From positions 424,501-488,500 of the forward strand of contig JAJTWR010000159.1 in assembly GCA_021613335.1 (NCBI GenBank): a DNA stretch of 64,000 bases, given 5' to 3'. The notes below the pieces were generated by a model. It saw only the letters and a program-made list of their open reading frames with translations, made no database searches and was not told the origin of the DNA. Source of the DNA: Whitmania pigra. Lineage: Eukaryota; Annelida; Clitellata; Hirudinida; Haemopidae. The position numbers were made by a program, and so were the translations under genes. Every line of letters starts with the position of its first letter. Within the stretch, counting starts at the first letter, position 1. Positions 17,765 through 29,200 of this stretch are shown piece after piece.

Positions 17765-18279
17765 CAGTTTTTTTTAATAAATAATTTTTAAATAATGCTT
17801 TTAAAAATGATATGATATGATGTGGTTTTTTTAAACTCAAATTCTCATCGCGGTTTCGACAACCTTAGGAGAAAATTTAAACAACCAACAAATACCTAAT
17901 CTTCAAAATTCAATATTTTTTAGCAAATTAGTCAAAGATCACCGAGGGAAATTGAGCAGACATTTTTTTATGTTAGTATCCTTTAATGTCTCACCATATT
18001 CGGCCACATTTACAATTAGTCTGACTTTTATTGGATTTATTCTATTTAATTCATTTGATTTGAAGGCAACTGGCTAACCTTGTTGTTAGTTCGGCCCGTT
18101 GTAAACAAGTAAGTAAAATAGTTTAACGAATCTGAAAATTTCCTGTGTTTAAAATTGTGTTTATTGCAATTCATATAACAACAGAAAATTACTGGGGAAT
18201 ATTATGGGAGGTGGTTTGGGAAATTGGTAAGTCAATAACGTTTCTAGCAAGAGTTTCAAATATTTTGATGGCAGCCGAC
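17765..18279. other. Intergenic, no gene seen
   Basis: AT-rich flank between the LRR gene and a hAT-derived element. No motif recognised. Confidence 0.4.
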
Positions 18280-18689
18280 CAGTAGCGTACCAAAGGTTCT
18301 TGTCGCCCGAACCAATCATAAAATTGTATTTACGCCTCCCCTTCTTGGCCGTTAATAATCCGTTAACCTTCTAGTTTTCGAAAAGCTCTCAAATATTTTT
18401 ACAATCAAATCGGTTAAAAATTTACAAATTCTCCCCACTTTTCACAAATTACTTCAATCTCTTACTTTCGACAAAGAACTCTTTTTTTCATTATGTCTTC
18501 ATCAACTACGCCAATGCTAATTATCATCAAGCTTATTTGACGGTATGAGAGACGTATATGTTCGGAAGATCATGAACTTGCTGAAATCTGACTCTTCAAT
18601 GGTCACAACAAAACACTGAAGAGTAGACTGTTTTTTCTATTTTTATTTTTTACGCACCCCCTCAAAATGCCGCCCCTTGGTACCCACTG
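18280..18689. mobile_element. Internally deleted hAT-type element (410 bp)
   Basis: Seen: the left end CAGTAGCGTACC and right end GGTACCCACTG are inverted, and they are flanked by 8-bp near-duplicates CAGCCGAC (18272-18279) and TAGGCGAC (18690-18697). The subterminal text (CCCTTCTTGGCCGTTAATAA, AGCTCTCAAATA near the left, CTCAAAATGCCGCCCCTTGG near the right) matches the corresponding parts of the larger element at 42034-43030. The transposase region present there is missing here. Known: 8-bp target duplications and CAGTGGCG-type ends are hAT hallmarks. Confidence 0.7.
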
Positions 18690-18737
18690 TAGGCGACATT
18701 TAATATTTGTTATATTTTTGTTTTCTATCATTTCAGA

Positions 18738-18900
18738 TAGATTCAAGAAGGTTGATAGACTACATGACATCCTACATTACGTCGAATCCACACACCGCAA
18801 TCGCGAGAATGTACTTGAAACATCTTATAACACCTGGAGCTGTTCAGGCCGACTGGACGGAAACACAGAAACCATGGACTAAACTAGCAATCGAAGTGGG
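18738..18900 (+). CDS. Possible orphan exon, protein not recognised
   Basis: Seen: after a good acceptor (TATCATTTCAG) one frame reads SRRLIDYMTSYITSNPHTAI and continues open with a protein-like composition (ARMYLKHLITPGAVQADW) to a potential donor at GTGG|GTTTCT near 18899. The overlapping second frame is also open, so coding is not proven. It could be a downstream exon of the LRR gene or a chance ORF. I do not recognise the protein. Confidence 0.25.
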
Positions 18901-18960
18901 TTTCTCGACATTTAATAGACAGAATCTAATAATGACACGGAAATTATACAATTGTGAATA

Positions 18961-20071
18961 ACAAACTATAAGCTCGACCAGCCGGCATCGTCGGCAGCCG
19001 ATTGAATAAGGTTTTCAATTTGGTGCGGTTCCGTTAGGATTTCAAACACCAGCCGCTCGCAAGAATTTCTACAATTAGCATTTGAGAATTATAATTATGA
19101 AGCTAGTAATTTAATTTTTTTGATTTTCAGAACATAATTAAGTCGGAAATCACCTCCCTGAAATACAGAAGGATTTCATCGAATAAATGAACATTAATAA
19201 AGATTAGAAATTGTATTAGCTGTCAATGCAGAAGCACTATTATTTTTAGCAAATGGAAGTCCTTAAATCTTTGTTCAGGCCTCATCGATAGCAGTATTGT
19301 CATAAATGCAGTTCGAAAAGCATTAGTTTGTTCTTCCCGCTCATGAGATTGTTACGTATCCAATGGTGGATCAGGTTACTTCTTTTCAGGGGTTGAAATT
19401 TTAATGTTACAGTTAATAGCATCCAATCATGGTCGTTTTCTGAGTAGCAAAAGTTGTTATGACCTGCACAACCAACTTGTGAGCCTTGTGTACAACCATA
19501 TTTTACGAGTCTCCATTCTTAAAGGAATTTCATAGTGATTGGGACCTGCATTCAATCGTAATTGAACTTCAATCCACCATCAATCGGACTAGCGTGTGAG
19601 GAGTCGAAACACCAAAATAAAAATTCCTCGAAGCTTTTACGAATGGTCTTCACAATGCCGGTTCAATAAATAGCAGAAATGTACATATGCTTCAGAAAGG
19701 TGGTAACTCTACTTCACACAAAAAGCAAGCAGTTCAAAAAGAAGGAAAGCAAAGTGTTGCTTTATCAGCGTAAGTCACGATAATTTAGCCGAGCGGCAAG
19801 TAAACATTGTAAACATTAATGCTCTCCGATTAATGAGAAACAAATAAAAACAATCTTCAGCGTGTCCGTGCATCAACAATCACAACTCGTGTGTGTGCAG
19901 ACTGTCAGATCTCTTTCAATGAACCTTTTAGATTTCATGTGTGAAGTACTTCAGAACTAAATTAAATTCTTGATTTTAATTGAAAGGTCCTTCTATTGAA
20001 ATTTAGCAAACATACCCATATAAAACAAAAGATGTCCAACAACAAGTTCGAAAAAATTCAAAACAAATTAT
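18961..20071. other. Intergenic, no gene seen
   Basis: No recognisable coding or repeats. Probably includes the 3' UTR of the receptor gene, which is read leftwards from 20072. Confidence 0.45.
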
Positions 20072-23000
20072 TTAAACGTGGGGGGATGCAACACAGTTGG
20101 ATTTCTCAGAGCTTGAAACAATAAGTTCTGTGTAATCACTTTTCGACGGTGAAAATCCTTCAGTGAGTGCATAGGGTGAACCAGTCAATGGCATTATTTC
20201 CTGGTTGAGTGCAAAAGCCATGTGCTGCAATGGCTGGTATTTTTCATTGTTTGAAATACCAAAGGGAGTCACATTTGGAGGATAGCGGTTGTCGTAAGGA
20301 GTCGTTTTGTTTCCCTCCTGACCAAATTGGTTTAGAAACATCTTCTCTGCAGTGTTGTTGACGATGTAACCGTTCATGACTTGAGGAGTGGAGCCGTAAT
20401 TAAAATGTTTAGTCGCTTTTAAATTGAGAGGAGGAACCAAGTAATCATCATCAGTGTCAATGGACACACAAGTCATGCTGTCCTGCATGTCGCCCCCTTT
20501 GGAATCAGCATTTTTAGGAGACTGAACATTTTCTGAACCACCGAAAGCTTCCACGCAGCCAACACCAGGCAAGGACTTGATGCAGCTCGACACGATGGCC
20601 AAGTTCCTTTCCATCTCCGACGGCGACGGGTTTTTGCGAACGGGATGGTCGCGTTTGTTATCTCGCAGGTGGAAGAGGCGATGGCATGCTGTTGAAACGG
20701 AGAGACGACCATCTGGATCGTGATCCCACATTTCTTCCATGGCTGCTACCATGATGCTCATACCCTAAATGTAATTGAATATGAAATCATGTATGAGCAA
20801 AAATGAATTCGTTTGTTTAAGATTTATTCCATAATAAAGCAATTCGCAATAGCAAATTAGTGAAATCCATAAAACTGCCACATCTCAATTTGATTAACTA
20901 TTGTTTTTCTTCACTTTGAGAAAGAAAGGGAAACATCTTACTTGGATATTTAGTCAATAAATATAACCTCAAGCAAAAAATAATAAATAGATTTTTTGGC
21001 CCAAGTTTAACCAAAAGATCTGATTAGTCAACTAAATACTAAATATGCCATAATTCATCATTTAATCAATTCATGTTTGAAAAGGAATGGCTTTCGTGAA
21101 AAGTAGAAATAATAATAATATTTTAAATAATTTTCTTCATAGCTTCGTTGAAGATGTAAAAAATTGATTTTAAAACCATGAGGACTCACCTCGTGTTCTC
21201 TCCACTGCTGTTTGATCTGCGGTCTCATGTGCTCATCCACCACGGCCTGCTTCATGTCCTCGAGACTCACACTCAATCCCACCTCCTCCTCAAAAGGCAA
21301 CTTGTATTCAAGAGCAGCATCTAAAAATCGGACATTTCCAAATAAACTCGGAATTGTTTCCACCGTAAAGTCCGCCACGGCAAACCGTCTGCAATTTTCA
21401 ACGCACCCACTCCGTTGGCATAAGTTCTCGTCAAAACTTCCCACACGACCAGAGCAAATGCGTAAGAATCGATCTTGAGAAACGATTCTGCAGAGATGTG
21501 GATCGATCCGTCCAGAACTTCCGGTGACATGTACCTCAGCGTTCCGACCTGAAAGTTAATAAAACGTTGTAAACATGCATCGAGTCGACGACCTCCCAGA
21601 AACTCACCTGGCTGTGCGCGTTTCCGGCCTTTCCATCGAGAACGAGAGCCAATCCGAAGTCGGCGATGCACGACGTCCTGTCTCCCCTGAGGAGGACATT
21701 TCTTGATTTCACATCCCTGTGAGCGATGGGCAGCTTCTTGCCCTCGAGGTTCAGAAAATTAAGCTTAGCATCGCTACTCGAATGAATGAATGCCAAGCCT
21801 TCGCAAGCCGACAAAACGATGTGAATTGCTTCAGTCCAACTGACGGTATGCGTCTTGAGGAAGTCGTAGAGGCATCCCTGGAAAGCCATTCATGCATCGC
21901 TTATTATTACATGAAAAAGTTGCTTGGAACAGCTAATTTAACTATTGTAACTGTAATAACAAAATATTATGTGGAACTGCTACTACTAAGATTTTCAACT
22001 AATTACATGCAATGGCTAGTCTAAAAACATTAACCAATTATTTTAAGTTAAACTCAACATGTTAGTGATACTAATTCAACTTGTCCTCAAATTATGTTTT
22101 CTTCAGTCAATACATAAACAAACATATTGTCATATCAGATATATGGAGAATATCATAATAATAACATGAGTTGGAAAACTAAATAATAACCAAATATTAA
22201 GCTTCCTTCACTAAGCAAAATGATTGGAAAAATACTGACAAGCCATGTTGCGGACATAAGCGCAATTGAATATTTTAATTTCTCATCATTTACCAACATT
22301 GCCATTGAAGACATCAACTAATGGACAATCTACTCTAAAGTGCATAATGATATTAAAATAATGGCTTGACGTGCTGTGGTGTGATTGTCTCCGATTATGT
22401 CATTAAAATTTTGGTGTCTACTATTAGTGAAAGAACACTTGATAATTGACCAACCAATTCTTGGTACTCTGTGATGAGCCAATATTCAGTTTTGGAAATT
22501 GTTTCGTGCTTCAGTGCACCGACGTACCTCGGCACGTTCAGATTGTGGCACTTCAAACCGGTCGATGTGTATATGTCCCTTTCCTTTTCCCAAAGTAATT
22601 TTTCTTGGGATGTGAAAATCTTCACTGCCACAACATCCACTTGCATCTTTGAAATCAGTTGATAGACATTCATTCGATAAGTTGATCGAGCAATATTGCA
22701 CAAATCCATCGAACACTCGCAGGAACATCGCAATTCCCACAATGCCACGAGAACCGGTAGGATCGTCAATAGGCTCGCTCACCTCGTTCTCCAGTTTAGC
22801 CTTCCTGACGCATCCCCCCGCGTGCCTGACGGCTACGATTTCAAGGAGTTGTATGTGCTTAAGGATTGTTTCTGCGTCGATCGAAGGAGTCGGAGAAACC
22901 CTTGGTGGAAGGAGAGGTGCCTCTTTTGACTCGATGGAGGCACTTGAGGATGACGAATCCCCTCTGATTCTGCCTCTGCATACTCTCCAAGAAAAGAAGA

Positions 23001-23659
23001 GTGTCACTATCACCACAGCCAGTGCAATGATGGGCAACAAGGCCACCATGATAACTTTCAGTCCTGAAGAACTTTGTGCTCCATTGTAAATGTCGCCTGT
23101 CATTTTGAGCACTTGTAAAATAAAAGATAATTTAGAATTCACAAAAAAAATTAAGAAAAACAATGATCACATTAATAAGCTCGATTATTTACAAGTGGTT
23201 ATGTGAACTCAAAAAATATTGTAAAGTTTAAGTCATACTCGGTGATTTTCCACTCGTTAAAGTTTTGGAAGGCTCGGAAGTGAGCGTCATTCTGATGTTG
23301 CACTTGGGAGAGTCACAGCAGCAGAAGTAATGATCGTTTCCGAAATAATTTGCTACGCATTCGGTTTTATTGAAGCAATCTTGGTGGCTACTCCAACATC
23401 CTTTCAAAATGAATGGCTTTGAAACATTAGTTCCATTTGCTGTTCCATTCTTCCAAAATCCATAGCAGGCACTTCCTTCCCCCGAGATTTCACAAGAGGA
23501 TTCGGAAACAATCCTTTGCGTCAAGTTGTTTCCTTCCACCAGGAAGTCATCGTACATGGAATTATTTGAACTGGAAGTGTTATACGTTGCACATAGGAAC
23601 TCATTCCGTCCTTGGACTTGGTCGAGGAATATAACAAATACTATCACCTTCAGTATCAT
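20072..23659 (-). CDS. ACVR2: Activin/BMP type II receptor Ser/Thr kinase
   Basis: Single-pass receptor that binds TGF-beta-superfamily ligands and phosphorylates type I receptors. Seven coding exons: 23659-23239, 23111-22783, 22646-22455, 21877-21608, 21548-21407, 21320-21190, 20764-20072, giving 725 aa. A signal peptide (MILKVIVFVIFLDQVQG) comes first. The Cys-rich ectodomain has GSACYGFW, LKGCW, CFNKTECV and YFCCCDSPKCN, then a TM helix (VIMVALLPIIALAVVIVTLF, about 160-180). In the kinase, the Lys in VAVKIF, catalytic IAHRDVKSRNVLL, DFG in IADFGLAL, activation-segment GTLRYMSPEVL and LPFEEEVG are present. The loop signature EIVAVRHAGGCVRKA lacks the first usual glycine (ACVR2 has ARGRFGCVWKA). 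The tail after the kinase is about 200 residues, longer than ACVR2 and shorter than BMPR2. The kinase resembles ACVR2 most, while CYGFW in the ectodomain is BMPR2-like. The ATG lies just inside an exon with an acceptor, so a 5' UTR exon lies upstream. Confidence 0.93.
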
Positions 23660-23661
23660 AC

Positions 23662-26245
23662 CTGAATAAAGATAAATCCTTTGATAAATTGGGCTATTCA
23701 AATGCTTTCATGATTCAAGATAACATGTTCTTTAAAACAAGTGTCTGAAAAATTTTTAAAATTCTATAAGGACCTCAAATGTTTTCAGTTGTCTCAGCAT
23801 TGAGTCAGTTACAATTTTAATAACATTTAAAAAATAAACTCAAGTTGATTTGCCAAGACCCATTAAAGATCTAAATGTTTCAAATAATTTTATGTGATTA
23901 ATAAGCATAAATAAAGCATGAGAAAACAAATAACAGGTACTGATATATTAAAGTGAGAAATAGCAATATTACTCTAAACAAAATTCTATTTTGAATGTAA
24001 ATGTAAGCAGAAATGTCAATTTAGCCTGCGAATGTTACTAGATATCCAATTAGCTAGGAAGTCTTGGCAAACGTCCCAGTTTTAATATAACTTTTAAGAA
24101 GCTAATCAATGGCTTCCGAAAACTCAATGCATGACCAACTTGCTATTCCATTTACTTTAATTTTAAAATTGAAATACGCCCTTTTAAATTTAAATGCAGC
24201 ATCGGGTGGAGGCATGTTAAAAGATGTCAGCCAATTAAAACAAATTTCTAGCAGTTACCTTAATGATCAATCCCGGCGATGATATTTACAAGTGCCAATT
24301 AATCGCTATTTATCAGAGACTAGGTTGAATAACTACAAATAGGCAATCTGTCTAATCAAAAGCCATCCTCATAATAAAGCAGTCCATAATGTCTAACTCA
24401 TAGCAAACAATTTACAAAATCCACAAGGCGCATGTCGAACAGACCTGCAAATCACATATTTTTTAGATACATGAAAAATTACAATTCTTATTAATTGATA
24501 ACCAAAGTTAAAATTTAAAAAAGCTTATATAGATATTCATAAATAAAAAAAGTAATTATAAAATAATGCTTTATAATGCTAAATAACATTTTTAAAAATT
24601 TTTTTACAAAATTTAGTAATTTATCACAAAAATTGAAATATACAAAATACAATAAATCAGCGTTAAATTCAGAAGTCATATATGACAGAAGTGGATACTA
24701 TATTTTTCATTTCGGCATCTATCTTCCTTTACCATGGGAAGGATTTAATTTGTAGATCTAACATAATAACTAATAATAATTATTAAAATGTATTTATTAT
24801 TTTGGCTGATTATTTTGACTTCTTGATTTTTTTTTAAATTATTATATTTAGCAAATTGCAATTTGCCCTCTTATTCGTCTTCTAATTTATATTTATCCGG
24901 GCTCAAATCAAAAGCCAGAGGTTCCTTCGTGAAATTATCCCGGTATGCGACGATGGAAGTCAGGTGCAAAGTCGGGTATAGAACACTTTAGCGGGGACCA
25001 CACACTGGAACCGTGGGCGGATTTAGGGGAGGGCGAGCAGATCTTTTAAACTTTTTATTTAAAGAGATGGATGACCCCCTAAACCTGATGATGATAATGA
25101 TAATAATAATGATGATAATAATGATGATGGCCATGACCCCCCAAACCCGCCATTGGGCAAGTCCATCATCATCTCATTACTAAAAATCTCTAATACAGTC
25201 AGATCGCAGGTGGAGTCTGTAGCTAAAACGTGATTCGCCTGCTCTTGATCAACATACCCTAAGTAAATTTGTATATAAACGCTCATGAATGAACTTCGTT
25301 TCGAGATAAGTTACCAGTGCCGGATTTAGTCGTGGCCCTGCACTTTATTCAAGTTTTTTGAAAGTGAGAATAACTAGCGCTCAGAGACACCACCACAATG
25401 ATCCTGTCCCACAATTTACTTCCTGCACTCATTCATTACGGGTACTGTTCCAGCCTACTTTGTAACACTGTCGATCATTTTAACTTATTTTTGTCACACA
25501 ATGCAATGCAGAGCTTTGTCGTAAGGAATAATATAAATTTATGAATTCGGATGTTTACATTCAATATCTAGAATATTCGTAATCACATTTAACCTTACAT
25601 CAGCGCATGAGGTTCGATCGCTGTCCAATGCTTTGACAAATAGAGGAAATTCATCCATGAACCGCCTCCTAACTCTCACTGTTTTCTAATAAACACTCAA
25701 TTCTAATATCTTCTCTCGGTATCGATTGTCCAAATGCACAGGTAAAAACGAAACTGCACCAATTTTTCTGAGCGGTTCATATTTCAGAAACCAAGAAACG
25801 CAAATAGATTATTTCAGAAGTAAAATATTAAATACTTTAAAAAGTCAACTCTCGTCACCAAGGTAAAGAATATTCTGCGTCTGGACTAACAAGATTTTTA
25901 CCAGCATAGGGCTTAAAAGAATGATGAGAAAACAAATAATGCTAAACAAAATACAACAATAAGCAAGAACAATTCCAACAATTCATAACATTTTCCATTG
26001 AAATAAATAATGAATTTATGCAATTTTTCCTTCTTTGGCCTCCAAAATGAATTTTGCCAAAATGCTGAAAAGTTTATGGAAACGATTGCAGGTCTAAATC
26101 AAACGTAAGCCATAGCAATTACTTGGTGAAAAAAGATGGCCTTTTGGATTCTCAATGCCTATTATTTCACACATGCTTAATTTAATTGTCTCTAAAATAC
26201 AATAATCTGTCTAGCAAACTTATGTTGCTAGCTATGTAAAGTTCC
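23662..26245. other. Intergenic region upstream of the receptor gene
   Basis: About 2.6 kb without a supported gene. It contains the receptor's presumed promoter and 5' UTR exon(s). A possible small element lies at 25013-25160, between GGCGGATTTAGGGG and an inverted partner CCCCAAACCCGCC, enclosing a (GAT/AAT)n stretch at 25085-25130. The region ends at the stop codon of the thioester gene. Confidence 0.4.
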
Positions 26246-29200
26246 TCATTCATAAGACCACCACTCACAAGCTAAAGATCTTTTAATGGATGCAAGACTT
26301 TTGATGGGGTCTCGAAATGAAGCTTGATTCAAAGTTATGACAACATCACTTCCTTTCAAAGGCAGAAAATCCACAGATGAGCTGGTATTATTGCTGGTGC
26401 TTTTGCCAATCATTTCATTTGTGCTGACGACAACATTTTGCCACAAACCTGAAAGCATTATATAAAATCGATCATTTCAAAATTTCAAACTATTATAAAC
26501 TTAAACCTATTATAAAACTTTTGGTTCAACAGTTTTGTAAAATTCAAATCACTTCTCAAGGTTTTGAGAAAGGTTTAAGGCTTAATGAAATGCCTAAATA
26601 CATGTGTAGATATTTTACAAATGTATCTACAGATAGATTTGAGGGGGCCACACGGTATGACACTACAAGGGTAAGCACCACAACTATACATACCACGAAT
26701 ATTAAGCAGTGCTCCTTTTTAAGGACACTCACGGCAGTGTAAGAGAGAGGAAGGCATAAAAACATCAAACGCAGAAACAGATGAATTTGAAAAATACTGA
26801 TGTTCAAACTGGACATCAACAAACGACATAAAAACACAAAAATTTAATTATTAACAAAGTCATGAAAGGTAAACAATTATTACTTGACTTGCAGCTACAA
26901 TCTCCCTCGAATGAAAGTTTTAATTCCCGTTTTTCCTTTTCCAAAGGATAATTCCAAGAGATTAAGTGGAAATGTCCTTCACTGGTTCTATTGAGCCAAT
27001 AACCTGAAACACAACAATGACATTTCTAGTTTTAATAAATGGCCACCAAGAAATACCTGAAATTCAATTAAATAATAAACTTAATAACGTGACTACAGTT
27101 TTTACAAATATAGTTGAATAGTTGATGAATTGGAATTTGACAATTTGAATGTCTTAGGTATCCTGTATCTTTATCATATCTGAAAGCACTAATCTATATA
27201 GAGCCACCTCCCTAGAGGTTAAACTCGGGGGCACTTGCTTTATATTGCCTCAAGCAATATAATTATTAGCCTCTGGGCTAACTTGCAAGCCAATAATTAT
27301 AATAATAATAATAATGATAATGATAATAACAACAACAATAGGATGCTCTCAAGATTTTGAAGGCAATGCGTGACCGAGATGACTCATTCTGTTGTTCACA
27401 GATTTCAAACCCAAGTGACGTAATGAAGAACGTCTCCCCACCAAGCAAAATTAGGCCCTTGTCTTGCTGCACAGGTTGATGAACGCAGAAATAAGAAGGG
27501 TTCTTCTGTTTTTCAAAGTACCTCCAAAATAGTGGCAGTTTTTTGGGACTGATCTTGTAAAAGTCTCATTTGCCACCCAGCGTATGGCAATGTTAGCCCA
27601 CGTCCTCCAACTGAGAGTCGATAGCAACGAATGTGGTGATTTTGAATTGGTATTAAACGCAGCAGTGCACACCTTTTTCTCCTCAAACGTCATGATTTTG
27701 GGCTATGCTATTGTCATTATTAAGATTATCAAAGATAGCAAAGCTCCTCCATGGCAAACTTTTCAAGCAATTAGAAGAAACACACATAAACAAAGAATTA
27801 AGTGTGAAATGGCTGAGTAATGGCAGGAAGAAACGGAAAGCTTAATAGTGGCTGCATAAGACCAGGCACTAAACACAATCAAGAAAATCAACCAAGATAT
27901 CATCAAAAGCATATCCTGGGCCAACCAGTTAAAAGTGTCTGCAGAGTATACTTAAAAGCAGAACACATAATGGCTGGATGTGAGATTCTTGTACCAACAG
28001 AATATCTGCAGAGACATATCAAAGTGGCCAGCTATATATACTGCTATATATTCCTACAAATAGACCAAACTTAATAATCCTAAACAAAAAGGATAACATT
28101 TGTTCGATAACTGATGTGGCAATATCGGACGATGTAAATGTCTTGAAGATAGAAACCGAGAAGAGGGAATTGAAATACAAAGATCTACAGATGGAAATTG
28201 CTAGGATGTGGAATGAGAAAACAAAAGTTGTACTTGTTGTAGTTGGAGCCTTAGGGACAATGAGTGACAATTTCAACAAAGAAATTGCTCTGATGCCAGG
28301 AAAGTTGAGTGGTGAAGACATCAAAAACATTGCATTGAATGGGACTGCCCACATTATAAGAAAAATACTTGGTTGAGTGATAGAAGAACTGACAAAAGTA
28401 TTTGTTTTTTTGCTTGATTGATTTTAACTCATAGTTTAGAAAATTTGTTTTGATTGATTTCATATTGCCTGAGGTCTCTGGATGAGACTTGGCATTGCTG
28501 ATTTCCAGCTGTTTCAGCCATGTTTGCTTTGAATAAAAATAATAAATAAAAAAATAATCCAATGCAGAAGATGAAGGCCTAAAATGATGATTTACTGAAT
28601 TTCTTGGAGCATGCATGCAGCACATCCTCTGAATAGGGCTCTGCCACATAAACGGGGCACTGACAGCCAGCTGGTCCACTTCTGACAAATCTGTAATGCA
28701 AGTCGAGAGCTGGCAGTGATTCTTCTTTCTTCTAAAAACAAGTAATTTATTCGAATTAAAAGTCAAATTAAATCATTTAAATTAATAGAACTTTTATTGA
28801 ACAAAATCTCCTCAACATTGACACGTGAAATCATCAATAATTTCTTCATTTTCAGTTGTGCTAGGATTTACCTACCTTCACTGGTTCTGGACATTTTTGA
28901 TATATTATGTACTCCACAAATGTTGTCAGAGCTATTGGAAAATTAAAAATGGTTATGCAGCAAATACAAATTCTAAAAACTTTACATGAAATTCTTTAAA
29001 ATTATGAATAACCTAGAAAGTTACAATTATTATGAGCCTAGATTATTATGACAACTTTCAATTAGTTCTATTACAACAACCAGTCTTACATATTAGAACA
29101 TATTTTGCATTAAAAATTAGAAAACAAATATAAGTAAGGAAAGTTATAATTAAACTTTTTTTTATAAACAAAAATCAGTCTGAAGAAGATGCACCAACTT

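Noticed and set aside
22649..23089. 146-residue plus-strand open frame and its 77-residue neighbour
   Set aside because: Antisense shadow of the type II receptor's transmembrane and juxtamembrane exon.
26521..26837. Overlapping open frames 26521-26742 (+) and 26556-26837 (-)
   Set aside because: They lie in the last intron of the thioester gene, with no motif and no splice support.
28251..28766. 171-residue minus-strand open frame
   Set aside because: It runs through the wrong frame of exon 34 of the thioester gene and the antisense of the retrotransposon remnant. The true exon frame is different and has the splice sites.
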